Positions 16,132-25,528 of a DNA stretch of 64,000 bases are shown here, piece after piece (position 1 is the first letter of the stretch; each line of letters opens with the position of its first letter). Origin of the DNA: Ruminococcus sp. (lineage in GTDB: Bacteria; Bacillota; Clostridia; Oscillospirales; Ruminococcaceae); assembly GCA_018376535.1 (NCBI GenBank), contig JAHABC010000001.1, forward strand, positions 286,930 through 350,929. The letters are read 5' to 3'. The notes beneath the pieces were generated by a model. The model saw only the letters and a program-made list of their open reading frames with translations, did no database searches and was not told where the DNA came from. The position numbers and the translations under genes were made by a program.

Positions 16132-17508
16132 ATGAACAATGTTATTATTTTGGCTGGTGGACAAGGTAAACGTATGAAAGCTGATATGCCTAAACCTATG
16201 TTTAAAGTTCTTGGCGAACCAATGCTTGAATGGGTTATAAAATCTTGTGAACACGCAGGACTTTCTAATATATGTATAGTTAAAGGCTATATGGCTGAGA
16301 TTATCGATGATTACATAGATGGCAGATATCAAACTGTATTACAATCCGAACGTTTAGGAACAGGTCACGCAGTTATGCAAGCCATTCCATTTATGAAAGA
16401 GAACATCAATGGAAATACTTTAGTACTATGTGGTGATGCTCCTTTTATCGATGAGGTTACTATTAAGAAATCTTTAGAACTCCATGAAAGTGAAAATAAC
16501 TCTGTAACTGTAATAACTTCTATGATAGAAAATCCTAAAGGCTATGGCAGAATAGTTCGTGATGGTAACTCAATAACTTCCATAGTTGAAGAAAAGGACG
16601 CTACTATAGAACAGAAGCAAATCAATGAAGTAAATTCAGGTGCTTACTGGTTCAAAACTGCCGATTTAATAGAATACCTTGGAGAACTTACTCAAAATAA
16701 TGCTCAAGGCGAATACTATCTAACTGATAGCGTTTTCATTGCTATAAATAAGGGTAGACGTGCTAACGCTTATCTTTCAGAAAATCCTAACGTGGTACTA
16801 GGTGCTAACGATAGAAAAGGTCTACTTGCTCTAAATGAGGTCGCTAGAATGGACGTTATCGAAAAACATCTTGAAAACGGCGTTGAATTTATATGTACTG
16901 ATGGCGTTATTATCGGTCGTGATGTCAAAATAGGTGTAGGTACTGAAATAAAACAAGGTTGTACACTATCAGGAAATACTATAATCGGTGAAGATTGCGT
17001 TATTGGCCCTAACTGCTTACTAAACGATACTATTGTAGGTAACAATACTATCTTGAATAGTGTGCAATCTAATCAAGCGTTTGTAGGCAACAGCGTCAAG
17101 ATTGGTCCATACGTTCAACTTAGACCTAACTCAACTATCCATGATAACGTTAAGATTGGCGATTTCGTAGAGATTAAAAACTCTACTATTGGCGAAGGTA
17201 CTGCAGTTGCTCACCTAACATACATCGGCGATAGCGACGTTGGTAAACATGTAAACTTCGGTTGTGGTTGCGTAACCGTCAATTACGATGGTAAAGTTAA
17301 AAATCGTTGTGTTATCGGCGATAACTGTTTTATTGGTTGTAATACTAATCTAATTGCACCAGTAAAGCTAGGTAAGGGCGTATATACTGGTGCTGGTTCT
17401 ACAGTAACTAAAGATGTTCCAGACTTCGCTTTGGCTATAGAAAGAGCTCCATTTAAGATAAAAGACGGTTATAGTCTTAAAAAGCTAGGCGACAAGGCAG
17501 AGTTATAA
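16132..17508 (+). CDS. glmU: Bifunctional UDP-GlcNAc pyrophosphorylase / GlcN-1-P acetyltransferase
   Basis: This enzyme makes UDP-N-acetylglucosamine for peptidoglycan. The N-terminal nucleotidyltransferase domain has LAGGQGKRM and MPKPMFKVLG, with later LCGDAPFI. From about residue 250 a left-handed beta-helix of hexapeptide repeats forms the acetyltransferase domain, with RPNSTIHDNVKIG, the GEGTAVAHLTYIGDSDVG core and NYDGK. The length of 458 residues is normal. An AAAGGTAGG RBS precedes the start. It overlaps nothing and is followed after 2 bases by the DUF434 gene. Confidence 0.97.
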   Translation: MNNVIILAGGQGKRMKADMPKPMFKVLGEPMLEWVIKSCEHAGLSNICIVKGYMAEIIDDYIDGRYQTVLQSERLGTGHAVMQAIPFMKENINGNTLVLCGDAPFIDEVTIKKSLELHESENNSVTVITSMIENPKGYGRIVRDGNSITSIVEEKDATIEQKQINEVNSGAYWFKTADLIEYLGELTQNNAQGEYYLTDSVFIAINKGRRANAYLSENPNVVLGANDRKGLLALNEVARMDVIEKHLENGVEFICTDGVIIGRDVKIGVGTEIKQGCTLSGNTIIGEDCVIGPNCLLNDTIVGNNTILNSVQSNQAFVGNSVKIGPYVQLRPNSTIHDNVKIGDFVEIKNSTIGEGTAVAHLTYIGDSDVGKHVNFGCGCVTVNYDGKVKNRCVIGDNCFIGCNTNLIAPVKLGKGVYTGAGSTVTKDVPDFALAIERAPFKIKDGYSLKKLGDKAEL

Positions 17509-17510
17509 TC

Positions 17511-18221
17511 ATGGCTGAAGATATTAAACGTGGTTTCGTTCCTAACGATATTAAAGATTTCTCACCTAAAAGTATTGAAACTTTAAAAGTCGCTAGTTCC
17601 GATATTTTAGCTATCATAGATAGAGGATATCCTATAAAGAGTGTATCCACATTTGTAGGAAATCATTATCAACTATCGGAACGACAGAGGTTGGCTCTAG
17701 TTAGAGCTATCTCCCCTACTGTAGATGTACAATCACGCTTAGATAAACTTATATCTACTACTTGCGATGGCTCTACTGTCTACTTAGATGGTCTAAACGT
17801 AATCATAACCTTAGAAACTATGCTATCTAAGACCACTTTAATTAGGTGCATGGACGGAACTATTAGAGATTTATGTGGTCTGCGTGGTACTTACAGACTT
17901 ATCCAAAATACCGATATGGCTATAAAGTTAATAGGTGACGAACTTTCTAACTTAAAGATATCTAAAGCCGTATTTTACTTAGATAGTCCTGTATCTAATA
18001 CTGGCAGATTAAGTCAACGTATCTATGAGGTTTTAAAAGACTATCCATTTAATGTGGAAGTTGAACTTGTTCCAAATGCGGACGTTATTTTAGAAAAGCA
18101 ATCTTATGTAATAACATCTGATGCAATTATACTTAACCATTGCAAAAGCTGGATAAATTTAGTATCTGAAATAGTGCGTAAACATTATCCCGATACTAAC
18201 ATTATAAACTTTATTCAATAA
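17511..18221 (+). CDS. DUF434 domain protein, unknown function
   Basis: The protein has 236 residues and begins 2 bases after the glmU stop, so it is translationally linked. The N-terminal half contains the DUF434 pattern (DILAIIDRGYPIKSVSTFVG, then HYQLSERQRLALVRAIS). The C-terminal half has a Rossmann-like or PIN-like beta/alpha pattern beginning VYLDGLNVIITLE and including FYLDSPVSNTGRL, as in proteins carrying DUF434 with DUF5616. An Asp at the end of the first strand and a second Asp in FYLDSP would suit a nuclease-like site, but this is inference. No function is established. Confidence 0.75.
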   Translation: MAEDIKRGFVPNDIKDFSPKSIETLKVASSDILAIIDRGYPIKSVSTFVGNHYQLSERQRLALVRAISPTVDVQSRLDKLISTTCDGSTVYLDGLNVIITLETMLSKTTLIRCMDGTIRDLCGLRGTYRLIQNTDMAIKLIGDELSNLKISKAVFYLDSPVSNTGRLSQRIYEVLKDYPFNVEVELVPNADVILEKQSYVITSDAIILNHCKSWINLVSEIVRKHYPDTNIINFIQ

Positions 18222-18237
18222 ACGATTATAAATCATT

Positions 18238-18270
18238 GGGATATCTATTTAACGATATCCCGTGATTTTT
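18238..18270 (+). terminator. Hairpin between the DUF434 gene and pth
   Basis: An 8-bp stem GGGATATC/GATATCCC (18238-18245 with 18254-18261) is followed by GTGATTTTT. It is a modest terminator. Confidence 0.55.
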
Positions 18271-18302
18271 CATATATCAATATCGACAAGGAGGACTTTT
18301 TT

Positions 18303-18929
18303 ATGAGTATTTTCGACGCTTTTAAAAAGATTGAAAGTAATACTTTAAATACTAATTCTAAACCAGATTATATTGTGGTTGGTTTAGGTAATCCCGATAC
18401 TAAATACTTGAATACTCGCCATAATGCTGGTTTCATGGCTATAGATATGATATCTAAAGAGTATAACGTTCAAGTAAATAGAATAAAATTTAAATCACTT
18501 TGTGGAAACGCTATCATAGGAGATAAAAACTGTCTACTTATGAAACCTACTACTTATATGAATAACAGTGGTCAAGCCGTTCAAGAGGCTATGAACTTCT
18601 ACAAAGTGCCTATTGAAAATGTTATAGTAATATATGATGATATATCACTTGAACCATCTAAGTTGCGTATTAGACGCAAAGGTTCGGACGGTGGGCACAA
18701 CGGAATTAAAAGTATAATATATCTAACTGGTGCAGATACCTTCCCTAGAATTAAATTGGGCGTTGGCAAAAAACCTCACCCAGATTACAACTTAGCCGAT
18801 TGGGTGCTATCTAACTTCAACCCAAATGAATTGGAACTTATGAAAACATCTTGTAGTAACGCCGTAAGGTGCGTAGAGTTGATAGTTCAAAATAAAATCG
18901 ATGAGGCTATGAATAAGTATAACTCTTAA
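18303..18929 (+). CDS. pth: Peptidyl-tRNA hydrolase
   Basis: This enzyme releases peptides from peptidyl-tRNA that drops off ribosomes. The 208 residues include a short N-terminal extension of about 22 residues before the conserved core VVGLGNPDTKYLNTRHNAGF, which carries the catalytic His and the substrate Asn. KPTTYMNNSGQAV, VIYDDISL and GSDGGHNGIKSI follow. RBS AAGGAGG lies upstream. pth is followed by a dehydratase-like gene and mfd; the pth-mfd neighbourhood is common in Firmicutes. Confidence 0.96.
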   Translation: MSIFDAFKKIESNTLNTNSKPDYIVVGLGNPDTKYLNTRHNAGFMAIDMISKEYNVQVNRIKFKSLCGNAIIGDKNCLLMKPTTYMNNSGQAVQEAMNFYKVPIENVIVIYDDISLEPSKLRIRRKGSDGGHNGIKSIIYLTGADTFPRIKLGVGKKPHPDYNLADWVLSNFNPNELELMKTSCSNAVRCVELIVQNKIDEAMNKYNS

Positions 18930-18970
18930 GATTATATCCATTTGATTGCTTTTTAAAAGGATTTATTACT

Positions 18971-20149
18971 ATGAAAAAATCTAAATTAACTGTACTAGTT
19001 CCATCATTGCTAGATAATCATTTTCCACTTTTGCAATACGCATTTACATCTAAAGATTATGACATAGTTATGCTCCAAAATGATGGCAAAAATTTGCAAT
19101 ACTTAGGATTGCAATATACTCACAATGATATGTGTTATCCTCTACTTTTGATAGTCGGTCAAATGCTAGATACTCTACAAAATAACTCTTACGATTTAAA
19201 TAATACTGTATTCTTGATGGCTCAAGGTGGCGATAACTGTAGAGGTTCTAATACTATACATCTAATGAGAAAGGCTCTTAAAAAGGCTGGTTATGATGTT
19301 CCAGTTATATCGTTGAACTTCGTGGGCTTGGAAGATGGCTTTAAGTTTAAGTTTGACATATCTATGATATTTAAAAGTATTATGGCTATAATGTACGGCG
19401 ATTTATTAATGTTGATTAAAAATCAAATTGAACCCTATGAACTAAATAATGGCGAAACCTCTAGGAAACTTCAAGAATGGTATTTAAAGTTAAAAGATGT
19501 AATCTTAAATACTAAGTATCTGCATAAAGATAGATTAAAGCAATCTTTTAAGAGTATCATAGATGATTTTAAATCCATACCTTGCGATTACTCTAAAAAA
19601 ACCATAAAGGTGGGCATAGTCGGAGAACTATATACTAAATACTGTCATATAGGCAACTGGAATGTAGAAAAGTTTCTATTAAATCAAGGGTGCGAAATAA
19701 TGTCTAATGGATTTTCTTGGTACATAATATACTACATAGATACTCACTTAAAAGAAGGTAATCCTTTAAAGTATGGATATCTATTTGCTAAAAAGTACTT
19801 TGAAAGCGTTCAAGATATACTAGTTAATATCTTACACGATAACGGTTTTAAATGCTTAGATACCTACTCTAGTTTTAAAGAAAAATCTTATAAGTACTTC
19901 GACAGAGTTTGCGATATCGGTGATGGTTGGCTAATTAGTGCTGAAATTTGCAACCTATCACTAAATGGATATAAAAAAATCTTGGGATTGCAACCTTTTG
20001 GGTGTATGGCAAATCACGTTTGTGGCAGAGGAATATACTCATCATTGCAACGTAAGTTAGATAACACTCAAATAGTAAGCATCGACTACGATGCCAGTGG
20101 AACAGAAGTAAACGTTAGAAACAGAATTAAAATGCTCTTAGATTTCTAA
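18971..20149 (+). CDS. 2-hydroxyacyl-CoA dehydratase-type protein (DUF2229-like)
   Basis: The protein has 392 residues. It contains conserved Cys motifs seen in the dehydratase and activase-associated superfamily: THNDMCYPLLLIVGQM, AQGGDNCRGSN and LQPFGCMANHVCGRG. These Cys residues probably hold an iron-sulfur cluster. Stand-alone members like this one lack the activating ATPase half found in the large fusion proteins of clostridia. The reaction is unknown; a dehydratase role is not shown. It sits between pth and mfd with a short gap on each side. Confidence 0.7.
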   Translation: MKKSKLTVLVPSLLDNHFPLLQYAFTSKDYDIVMLQNDGKNLQYLGLQYTHNDMCYPLLLIVGQMLDTLQNNSYDLNNTVFLMAQGGDNCRGSNTIHLMRKALKKAGYDVPVISLNFVGLEDGFKFKFDISMIFKSIMAIMYGDLLMLIKNQIEPYELNNGETSRKLQEWYLKLKDVILNTKYLHKDRLKQSFKSIIDDFKSIPCDYSKKTIKVGIVGELYTKYCHIGNWNVEKFLLNQGCEIMSNGFSWYIIYYIDTHLKEGNPLKYGYLFAKKYFESVQDILVNILHDNGFKCLDTYSSFKEKSYKYFDRVCDIGDGWLISAEICNLSLNGYKKILGLQPFGCMANHVCGRGIYSSLQRKLDNTQIVSIDYDASGTEVNVRNRIKMLLDF

Positions 20150-20172
20150 CTCATTAGGAGGTGTATTTTTTT

Positions 20173-23100
20173 ATGAATATTTTTAAACAAGTAGCTGAAA
20201 GTTTGCCATCATTTAAAGAATTGAAATCTTCTTTAGATGTAGGTATTAAAAGTATATCCATAGAGGGTTTATCTCAAATACATAAGGCTAACTATCTGTT
20301 AGGATTGGCTGACGACGATAAAACATCTTTAATAATAACCGATAGCGAAGTAAATGCTAAAAAACTCTGCGAAGATATCAACCGATTAAACAATTCAGAA
20401 ATAGCTTGTCTATTGCCATCAAAGGAGTTCTGTTTTATAGATACAGAAAGCATATCCAGAGAGTACGAACACGCTAGATTAGGTACTCTAACTAAGAGTA
20501 TAACTAATCAATGTAAGTATATCATTGGTGGTGTGGAAGCTATACTTCAAAAGACTATCCCAAAAGAAGTATTACTAGATAATACTCTAAAGATATCTAC
20601 TGGTGATAGCATTACTTTAAATGAACTATCTAAACTACTGGTAAATAACGGCTACGTTCGTGCAGAAAAGATTGAGGGTTATGCTCAGTTTTCCATTAGG
20701 GGCGATATTGTGGATATTTTTCCTCCTAATGAGGAAAATCCTGTAAGAATTGAACTCTGGGGAGAAGATATAGACACCATATCCTACTTTGATATAGATA
20801 CTCAAAGACGTATCGACAGTATAGATTGCGTTACCGTTCCACCTGCTAAAGAAAGCGTATTCAACAAAGATTTTCTACTAAGTAAGTTGAAATCTTTAGC
20901 AGATACCCATTCAGATGATTTTCAAAACTATGTTATTAAAGATATCCAAAGATTAAATAGTCAACTTGCAGATATTCCAACTATTGACAGATACTTTTCT
21001 ATACTATATCCAAACTTAGACGATACTATTTTTAGCTATATTGATGGCTTTGTATGTATATCGGAATATGATGACTGTAAAAATTATGCTAAAAATCTAT
21101 GGATACAAGTCGCTGAAGATATGCGTCAAAGTATAAACGATGGCTTTATAGTTAAAGAACTCTGCAACTATATATTAGAGTTCCCTCAAATGATTTCTTA
21201 TGTGGAACAGTTTAATATTCTACATATGACTAAGTACAATCAAACTAGTAATGAGGATATCTTATTTAACAAGACTATCCAAACTTACGCAGTGCAGACT
21301 TCTCTTTGGAACGGCGATACATCGGAACTTATTGAAAACCTAAACAGATTGATTAAAGATGACTTTAGCATAATATTAATGGCTGGTAACGATAAAACAT
21401 CTCCTATTATTGCAGAAGATTTACAGAATAAAGGTGTTCCATGTGATTTATATTCTCAAGGTCACAAACTATCTACTGGTAGAGTGCTACTGCTTAGTGG
21501 AAGTGTATCGGCAGGATTTGAATATCCAAATATAAAAGTGTGTCTATTAAGTCAAAATAGAGCCTCAGCATTTGAAACCTCTAAAGTTAGAACTAAAAAG
21601 AAAAGAAAAAAAGCTCAAGAAGAAATAAAAGCACTTTCGGATATAGCTATCGGAGATTTAGTAGTTCACGAAAATTACGGCATAGGCAGATTTATTGGCG
21701 TTAAACAAGATACCTTTGAGGGAATTGTCAACGATTATATAACTATCCAATATGCTGGTAAAGATGTTCTTTCCATACCTATAACTCAATTAGATATGGT
21801 ATCACGATACATGGGTGGAAAAGATGGTACAGAAGTAAAGTTAAATAAGCTATCCACTAACGAATGGCAACGTACTAAGAATAAAGTTAAAAAATCGGTT
21901 CAAAATATGGCAGAAGAATTGATTAAATTGTATGCTAAACGTGAACAATCTAAAGGGTTTGCGTTCTCACCAGATGGCGATATGCAACTGGATTTTGAAA
22001 AACGTTTCCCTTATGTAGAAACAGATGACCAACTTCAAAGTATTGTAGAAATTAAATCCGATATGGAAAAAGAACGTCCTATGGATAGACTTCTTTGTGG
22101 TGATGTAGGCTTTGGCAAAACTGAAGTTGCTCTAAGAGCAATATTTAAATGTATCTACGATGGAAAACAAGCTGTAATATTAGTTCCAACTACTGTATTA
22201 GCGTATCAGCACTTTCAAACTTGCTTGAAACGTTTTGAAGGTTTTCCTATTAAGGTTCAACTTTTATCCCGATTTAGAACCCCTAAACAACAAGAACAGA
22301 TTATTGAAGAACTCCATCAAGGCGAAATAGATTTGATTATTGGAACTCATAGACTAGTACAAAAAGACGTCCACTTTAAAGATTTAGGTCTTGTAATAAT
22401 AGATGAGGAACAACGTTTTGGTGTTGCTCACAAAGAAAAGTTTAAAAAGGCTTTCACTGGTGTAGATGTTCTAACGTTATCGGCAACGCCTATACCTAGA
22501 ACCTTAAACATGGCTATGACTGGTATTCGTGATATGTCAGTTATTGAGGAAGCCCCTCAAGATAGACACCCCGTACAGACATACGTCATAGAAAGAAATA
22601 TGGGCATAGTGGCTCAAGCGTTGGCTAAAGAGTTAAAACGTGGAGGTCAAGCATACTTTGTACACAATCGTATAGATACCATAGCATCGGTTACGGCTGA
22701 ACTTAGAGAGTTCTTGCCAGATGCTAAAATAGTCTTTGCACACGGTCAAATGTCGCATGAACAGATATCGGATATTTGGGAACAACTTATGGACGGTGAA
22801 ATAGATATCTTAGTATCTACTACCATTATCGAAACTGGTATAGACGTTCCTAACGTCAACACCATAATCATAGACAATGCCGATTGCTTTGGATTATCTC
22901 AACTATACCAGTTAAAAGGTCGTGTAGGACGCTCTAACAGACGTGCCTACGCTTATATGATGTATGCTCCTAACAAGAGTATATCTGCCGACTCCCAAAA
23001 ACGCTTAGATGCTATTAAAGAGTTTACTCAATTTGGAAGTGGTTTCAAAATTGCTATGCGTGATTTGGAAATCCGTGGTGCTGGAAGTATCTTAGGAGGA

Positions 23101-23628
23101 AGTCAGCACGGACACATGGAGGCTGTAGGTTATGAACTGTATATAAAGTTACTATCACAAGCAATATCGGAGGAACGTGGTGAAGTGCCTATTAGAAAGG
23201 TTGAAGATTGTACTATGGATATCCATATAGATGCGTACATTCCTAACGATTACATAACTAGTATTGCTCAACGTTTAGATATATATAAGCGTATAGCTAC
23301 AATATCCACTATTGAACAAAAATCCGATATGGTAGACGAACTAATTGACCGTTATGGAAATCCTAACAAGGTGGTTTTAAACTTAATAGATGTATCTTAT
23401 GTTAGAAACAGAGCCTCTATATTAGGAATACATTCCATATCGTTACACGACAATTGGATAAACTTCTATTCTAACTTCTTAGATGATACTACTATAAGCA
23501 ATCTAAACAAAAAGTTTAAAGGCAGATTCTGTTCTAATTTGAATACTTCCAAAAAGTTTATAACCATCAAGTTAGATAAGTCAGAAAAACCAATCCAATT
23601 GATAGAAAGCGTTCTAGATACTTTTTAA
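20173..23628 (+). CDS. mfd: Transcription-repair coupling factor Mfd
   Basis: This large SF2 translocase removes stalled RNA polymerase from DNA lesions and recruits UvrA. It has 1151 residues. In order: UvrB-homology domains at the N-terminus, the RNAP-interacting domain near 480-560 (GDLVVHENYGIGRF), then the helicase motor with Walker A GDVGFGKTEVALRA, the DEEQ box (VIIDEEQRFGV), motif III LSATPIPRTL, and motif VI GRVGRSNRRAYAY. A C-terminal TRCF domain follows. The start is set at ATG 20173, 11 bases after AGGAGG; a GTG inside the RBS is rejected. Confidence 0.97.
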   Translation: MNIFKQVAESLPSFKELKSSLDVGIKSISIEGLSQIHKANYLLGLADDDKTSLIITDSEVNAKKLCEDINRLNNSEIACLLPSKEFCFIDTESISREYEHARLGTLTKSITNQCKYIIGGVEAILQKTIPKEVLLDNTLKISTGDSITLNELSKLLVNNGYVRAEKIEGYAQFSIRGDIVDIFPPNEENPVRIELWGEDIDTISYFDIDTQRRIDSIDCVTVPPAKESVFNKDFLLSKLKSLADTHSDDFQNYVIKDIQRLNSQLADIPTIDRYFSILYPNLDDTIFSYIDGFVCISEYDDCKNYAKNLWIQVAEDMRQSINDGFIVKELCNYILEFPQMISYVEQFNILHMTKYNQTSNEDILFNKTIQTYAVQTSLWNGDTSELIENLNRLIKDDFSIILMAGNDKTSPIIAEDLQNKGVPCDLYSQGHKLSTGRVLLLSGSVSAGFEYPNIKVCLLSQNRASAFETSKVRTKKKRKKAQEEIKALSDIAIGDLVVHENYGIGRFIGVKQDTFEGIVNDYITIQYAGKDVLSIPITQLDMVSRYMGGKDGTEVKLNKLSTNEWQRTKNKVKKSVQNMAEELIKLYAKREQSKGFAFSPDGDMQLDFEKRFPYVETDDQLQSIVEIKSDMEKERPMDRLLCGDVGFGKTEVALRAIFKCIYDGKQAVILVPTTVLAYQHFQTCLKRFEGFPIKVQLLSRFRTPKQQEQIIEELHQGEIDLIIGTHRLVQKDVHFKDLGLVIIDEEQRFGVAHKEKFKKAFTGVDVLTLSATPIPRTLNMAMTGIRDMSVIEEAPQDRHPVQTYVIERNMGIVAQALAKELKRGGQAYFVHNRIDTIASVTAELREFLPDAKIVFAHGQMSHEQISDIWEQLMDGEIDILVSTTIIETGIDVPNVNTIIIDNADCFGLSQLYQLKGRVGRSNRRAYAYMMYAPNKSISADSQKRLDAIKEFTQFGSGFKIAMRDLEIRGAGSILGGSQHGHMEAVGYELYIKLLSQAISEERGEVPIRKVEDCTMDIHIDAYIPNDYITSIAQRLDIYKRIATISTIEQKSDMVDELIDRYGNPNKVVLNLIDVSYVRNRASILGIHSISLHDNWINFYSNFLDDTTISNLNKKFKGRFCSNLNTSKKFITIKLDKSEKPIQLIESVLDTF

Positions 23629-23640
23629 GAGTATCAAAAA

Positions 23641-23680
23641 AAGGTAACTAATCTAATAGATTAGCTACCTTTAATTTTTT
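23641..23680. terminator. Bidirectional terminator between mfd and the stress operon
   Basis: A 13-bp inverted repeat (GGTAACTAATCTA with TAGATTAGCTACC, one mismatch) is followed by T on the plus strand and by A-derived T on the minus strand. Confidence 0.8.
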
Positions 23681-23689
23681 TAAGTCAAA

Positions 23690-24442
23690 CTATCTTTGAA
23701 AACCTCCACCAGAGTGAGTTCCACCACCACTAGAAGTATGTGTATCAGTATCGCTAGGTTTTGCAGACTTTGTAGTGTAAGTTCGTAGAAAAACGTCCTT
23801 ACGCTGAGTAAATTGGACACCACCATCTTTAGTATATGTAGAAGCATCTGTAGTAGCATGGAACTTATACGTACTAGCTATTACACAGCAAGTTATCACA
23901 CTAACCACTAAGCCTACTAAAAAAGATAGTCCTATTTTTACTCCAGTAGACATAGGTTGCGATTGTTCGGAAACTACTAAGTCGCCGAAGTTTTGTATAC
24001 AACCATAGAAGTCCAAATCGTCACCAGTTAGATACCTTCCACTAGTATTTTGAAGTATATAGTCTATGGTATCTTGTGAATAGTAATCTATAGCCGTACC
24101 ACTACAAGATAACCAATCATAGTTATCATTCATATTTATTAGGTATAGTATGGAGTTAGAGTTCTTACCAAATAGATTTTCCTCATATACATCAGCGAAG
24201 TCCATGGCACCTGATTTATTGGTTTCATCACTTATTACTACTGCTATATTTACGTTAGCCTCTAGGGATTTTTCTAACAGATAGTTAGTAAGTTCTTGAT
24301 TTTCTGTATCAGTAAGAACGCCATAATCATCGCAGATAACAGCAGAATACTCCTCAGCAGATACTACTATTCCAGATATGCTAAACATAGAAATAATCAC
24401 GCTAAAAAGTACTACCATATGATTTTTTAGTTTAAATATCAT
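23690..24442 (-). CDS. TPM-domain membrane protein (YdjH-like)
   Basis: The protein has 250 residues. A signal segment (1-29) is followed by a TPM domain (about 33-155; VICDDYGVLTDTENQELTNYL and NIAVVISDE). A transmembrane segment lies near 167-190. The cytoplasmic tail ends in Gly/Ser (SSGGGTHSGGGFQR), as in other TPM proteins. TPM domains occur in quality-control factors and phosphatases of membranes and chloroplasts. The start codon overlaps the preceding gene by 4 bases. With its two upstream neighbours it resembles ydjH of the Bacillus pspA-ydjGHI operon. Confidence 0.8.
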   Translation of the reverse strand: MIFKLKNHMVVLFSVIISMFSISGIVVSAEEYSAVICDDYGVLTDTENQELTNYLLEKSLEANVNIAVVISDETNKSGAMDFADVYEENLFGKNSNSILYLINMNDNYDWLSCSGTAIDYYSQDTIDYILQNTSGRYLTGDDLDFYGCIQNFGDLVVSEQSQPMSTGVKIGLSFLVGLVVSVITCCVIASTYKFHATTDASTYTKDGGVQFTQRKDVFLRTYTTKSAKPSDTDTHTSSGGGTHSGGGFQR

Positions 24443-25494
24443 AATATTAGACCTCCTAGCAATGTGATTATTAAGGTTATAGCTATGCCTAATGCCACAA
24501 GTTTAATCTTGCTCAGTGGAAGTATTCCCGCAACTTTGCCCGATTGCCCATTTACTACAAAAGTGTAAAACTTATTTTGATATTTATAGTTTAAAAACCA
24601 TACGGGCATTAGAGTATATTCCCAATCGGTTTTTAAGATATCTATTTTTTTATTCGATACTACTATAGACGTATATTTACGAGCATCTTTTTCAAGGATA
24701 TCTATAGCACTTTTTTCTACACGTTCTTTTATTTTTGGAAAGACTTCCGATTTAGTGACATCATACTTATCAGCATAGAAGCCACTCAAATAGGACATGG
24801 AAAATGGTTTTAACTTAGAGTAATCAAAAGGTTCAATAGCTTGTAAGAGAGCGTCATCAATCTTTTTTTCTGCATCGTTAGGAACGCCCTTAAAGTTGAT
24901 TTTAGCTTCTCTAATTACGCTGTACTCATCAGTTTTAGTATAGTTGTAACTGCTATCCGACCAAGTTTTGACTTTCTTACCTATACCTTGCATATATGAG
25001 TTAGTTTTACAATCGGCTAACCAAAACGGAACGTACAGACCAGTCATCTTTTCCAAAGTTTTTTTAGAGTTGAAATCGGAAGGAGTAAACTTTTTCTTAC
25101 CACACCAATCCTTAAAAATCTGTTCAGCACGATTTCTATCTATGTTAAAAGGTAGAACTCTGTTAGGTTTGTAATCACCCGATAACCTTCCCTTTAAGGT
25201 TACTGGATTATGACAATAACAACAGAACGTAGCAGAAGTTTGCTCATCTGCGACAATTTCAGCACCACAACTATTACATATGTATAGATTGTTATGTTCT
25301 GCAAAGTCATCATTAGATTGAGTTTCATCAACGTTTTGTGAAAGGTCAGAGTTTTCAATTTCTGAATAGATATCTTCAATCTGTTGTTGAGTAAAAAAAG
25401 ATTGACACCATTCACAATCATAGCCTTGTTTTTCAGGTGAAAATCGAATATCTCCACCACAATTAGGGCACTTATATTGTACTGTATTTGCCAA
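24439..25494 (-). CDS. Zinc-ribbon membrane protein (YdjG-like)
   Basis: The protein has 351 residues. It has two N-terminal zinc ribbons (YKCPNCGGDIRF...CEWCQ and YICNSCGAEI...CCYC), an interior domain with KKTLEKMTGLYVPFWLADC, and one C-terminal transmembrane helix (about 330-350). It matches the layout of Bacillus YdjG, which works with SPFH and TPM proteins at the membrane under envelope stress. The start is taken as TTG 25494 because GGGAGGTG lies 6 bases upstream; an earlier in-frame TTG and GTG lie within that RBS. Confidence 0.8.
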   Translation of the reverse strand: MANTVQYKCPNCGGDIRFSPEKQGYDCEWCQSFFTQQQIEDIYSEIENSDLSQNVDETQSNDDFAEHNNLYICNSCGAEIVADEQTSATFCCYCHNPVTLKGRLSGDYKPNRVLPFNIDRNRAEQIFKDWCGKKKFTPSDFNSKKTLEKMTGLYVPFWLADCKTNSYMQGIGKKVKTWSDSSYNYTKTDEYSVIREAKINFKGVPNDAEKKIDDALLQAIEPFDYSKLKPFSMSYLSGFYADKYDVTKSEVFPKIKERVEKSAIDILEKDARKYTSIVVSNKKIDILKTDWEYTLMPVWFLNYKYQNKFYTFVVNGQSGKVAGILPLSKIKLVALGIAITLIITLLGGLIL

Positions 25495-25528
25495 AAGCAC
25501 ACCTCCCAAGCATCATAATATTATTAAA

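Noticed and set aside
18971..20149. A complete 2-hydroxyacyl-CoA dehydratase system
   Set aside because: No activator ATPase or second subunit is encoded nearby, so only the family resemblance is claimed.
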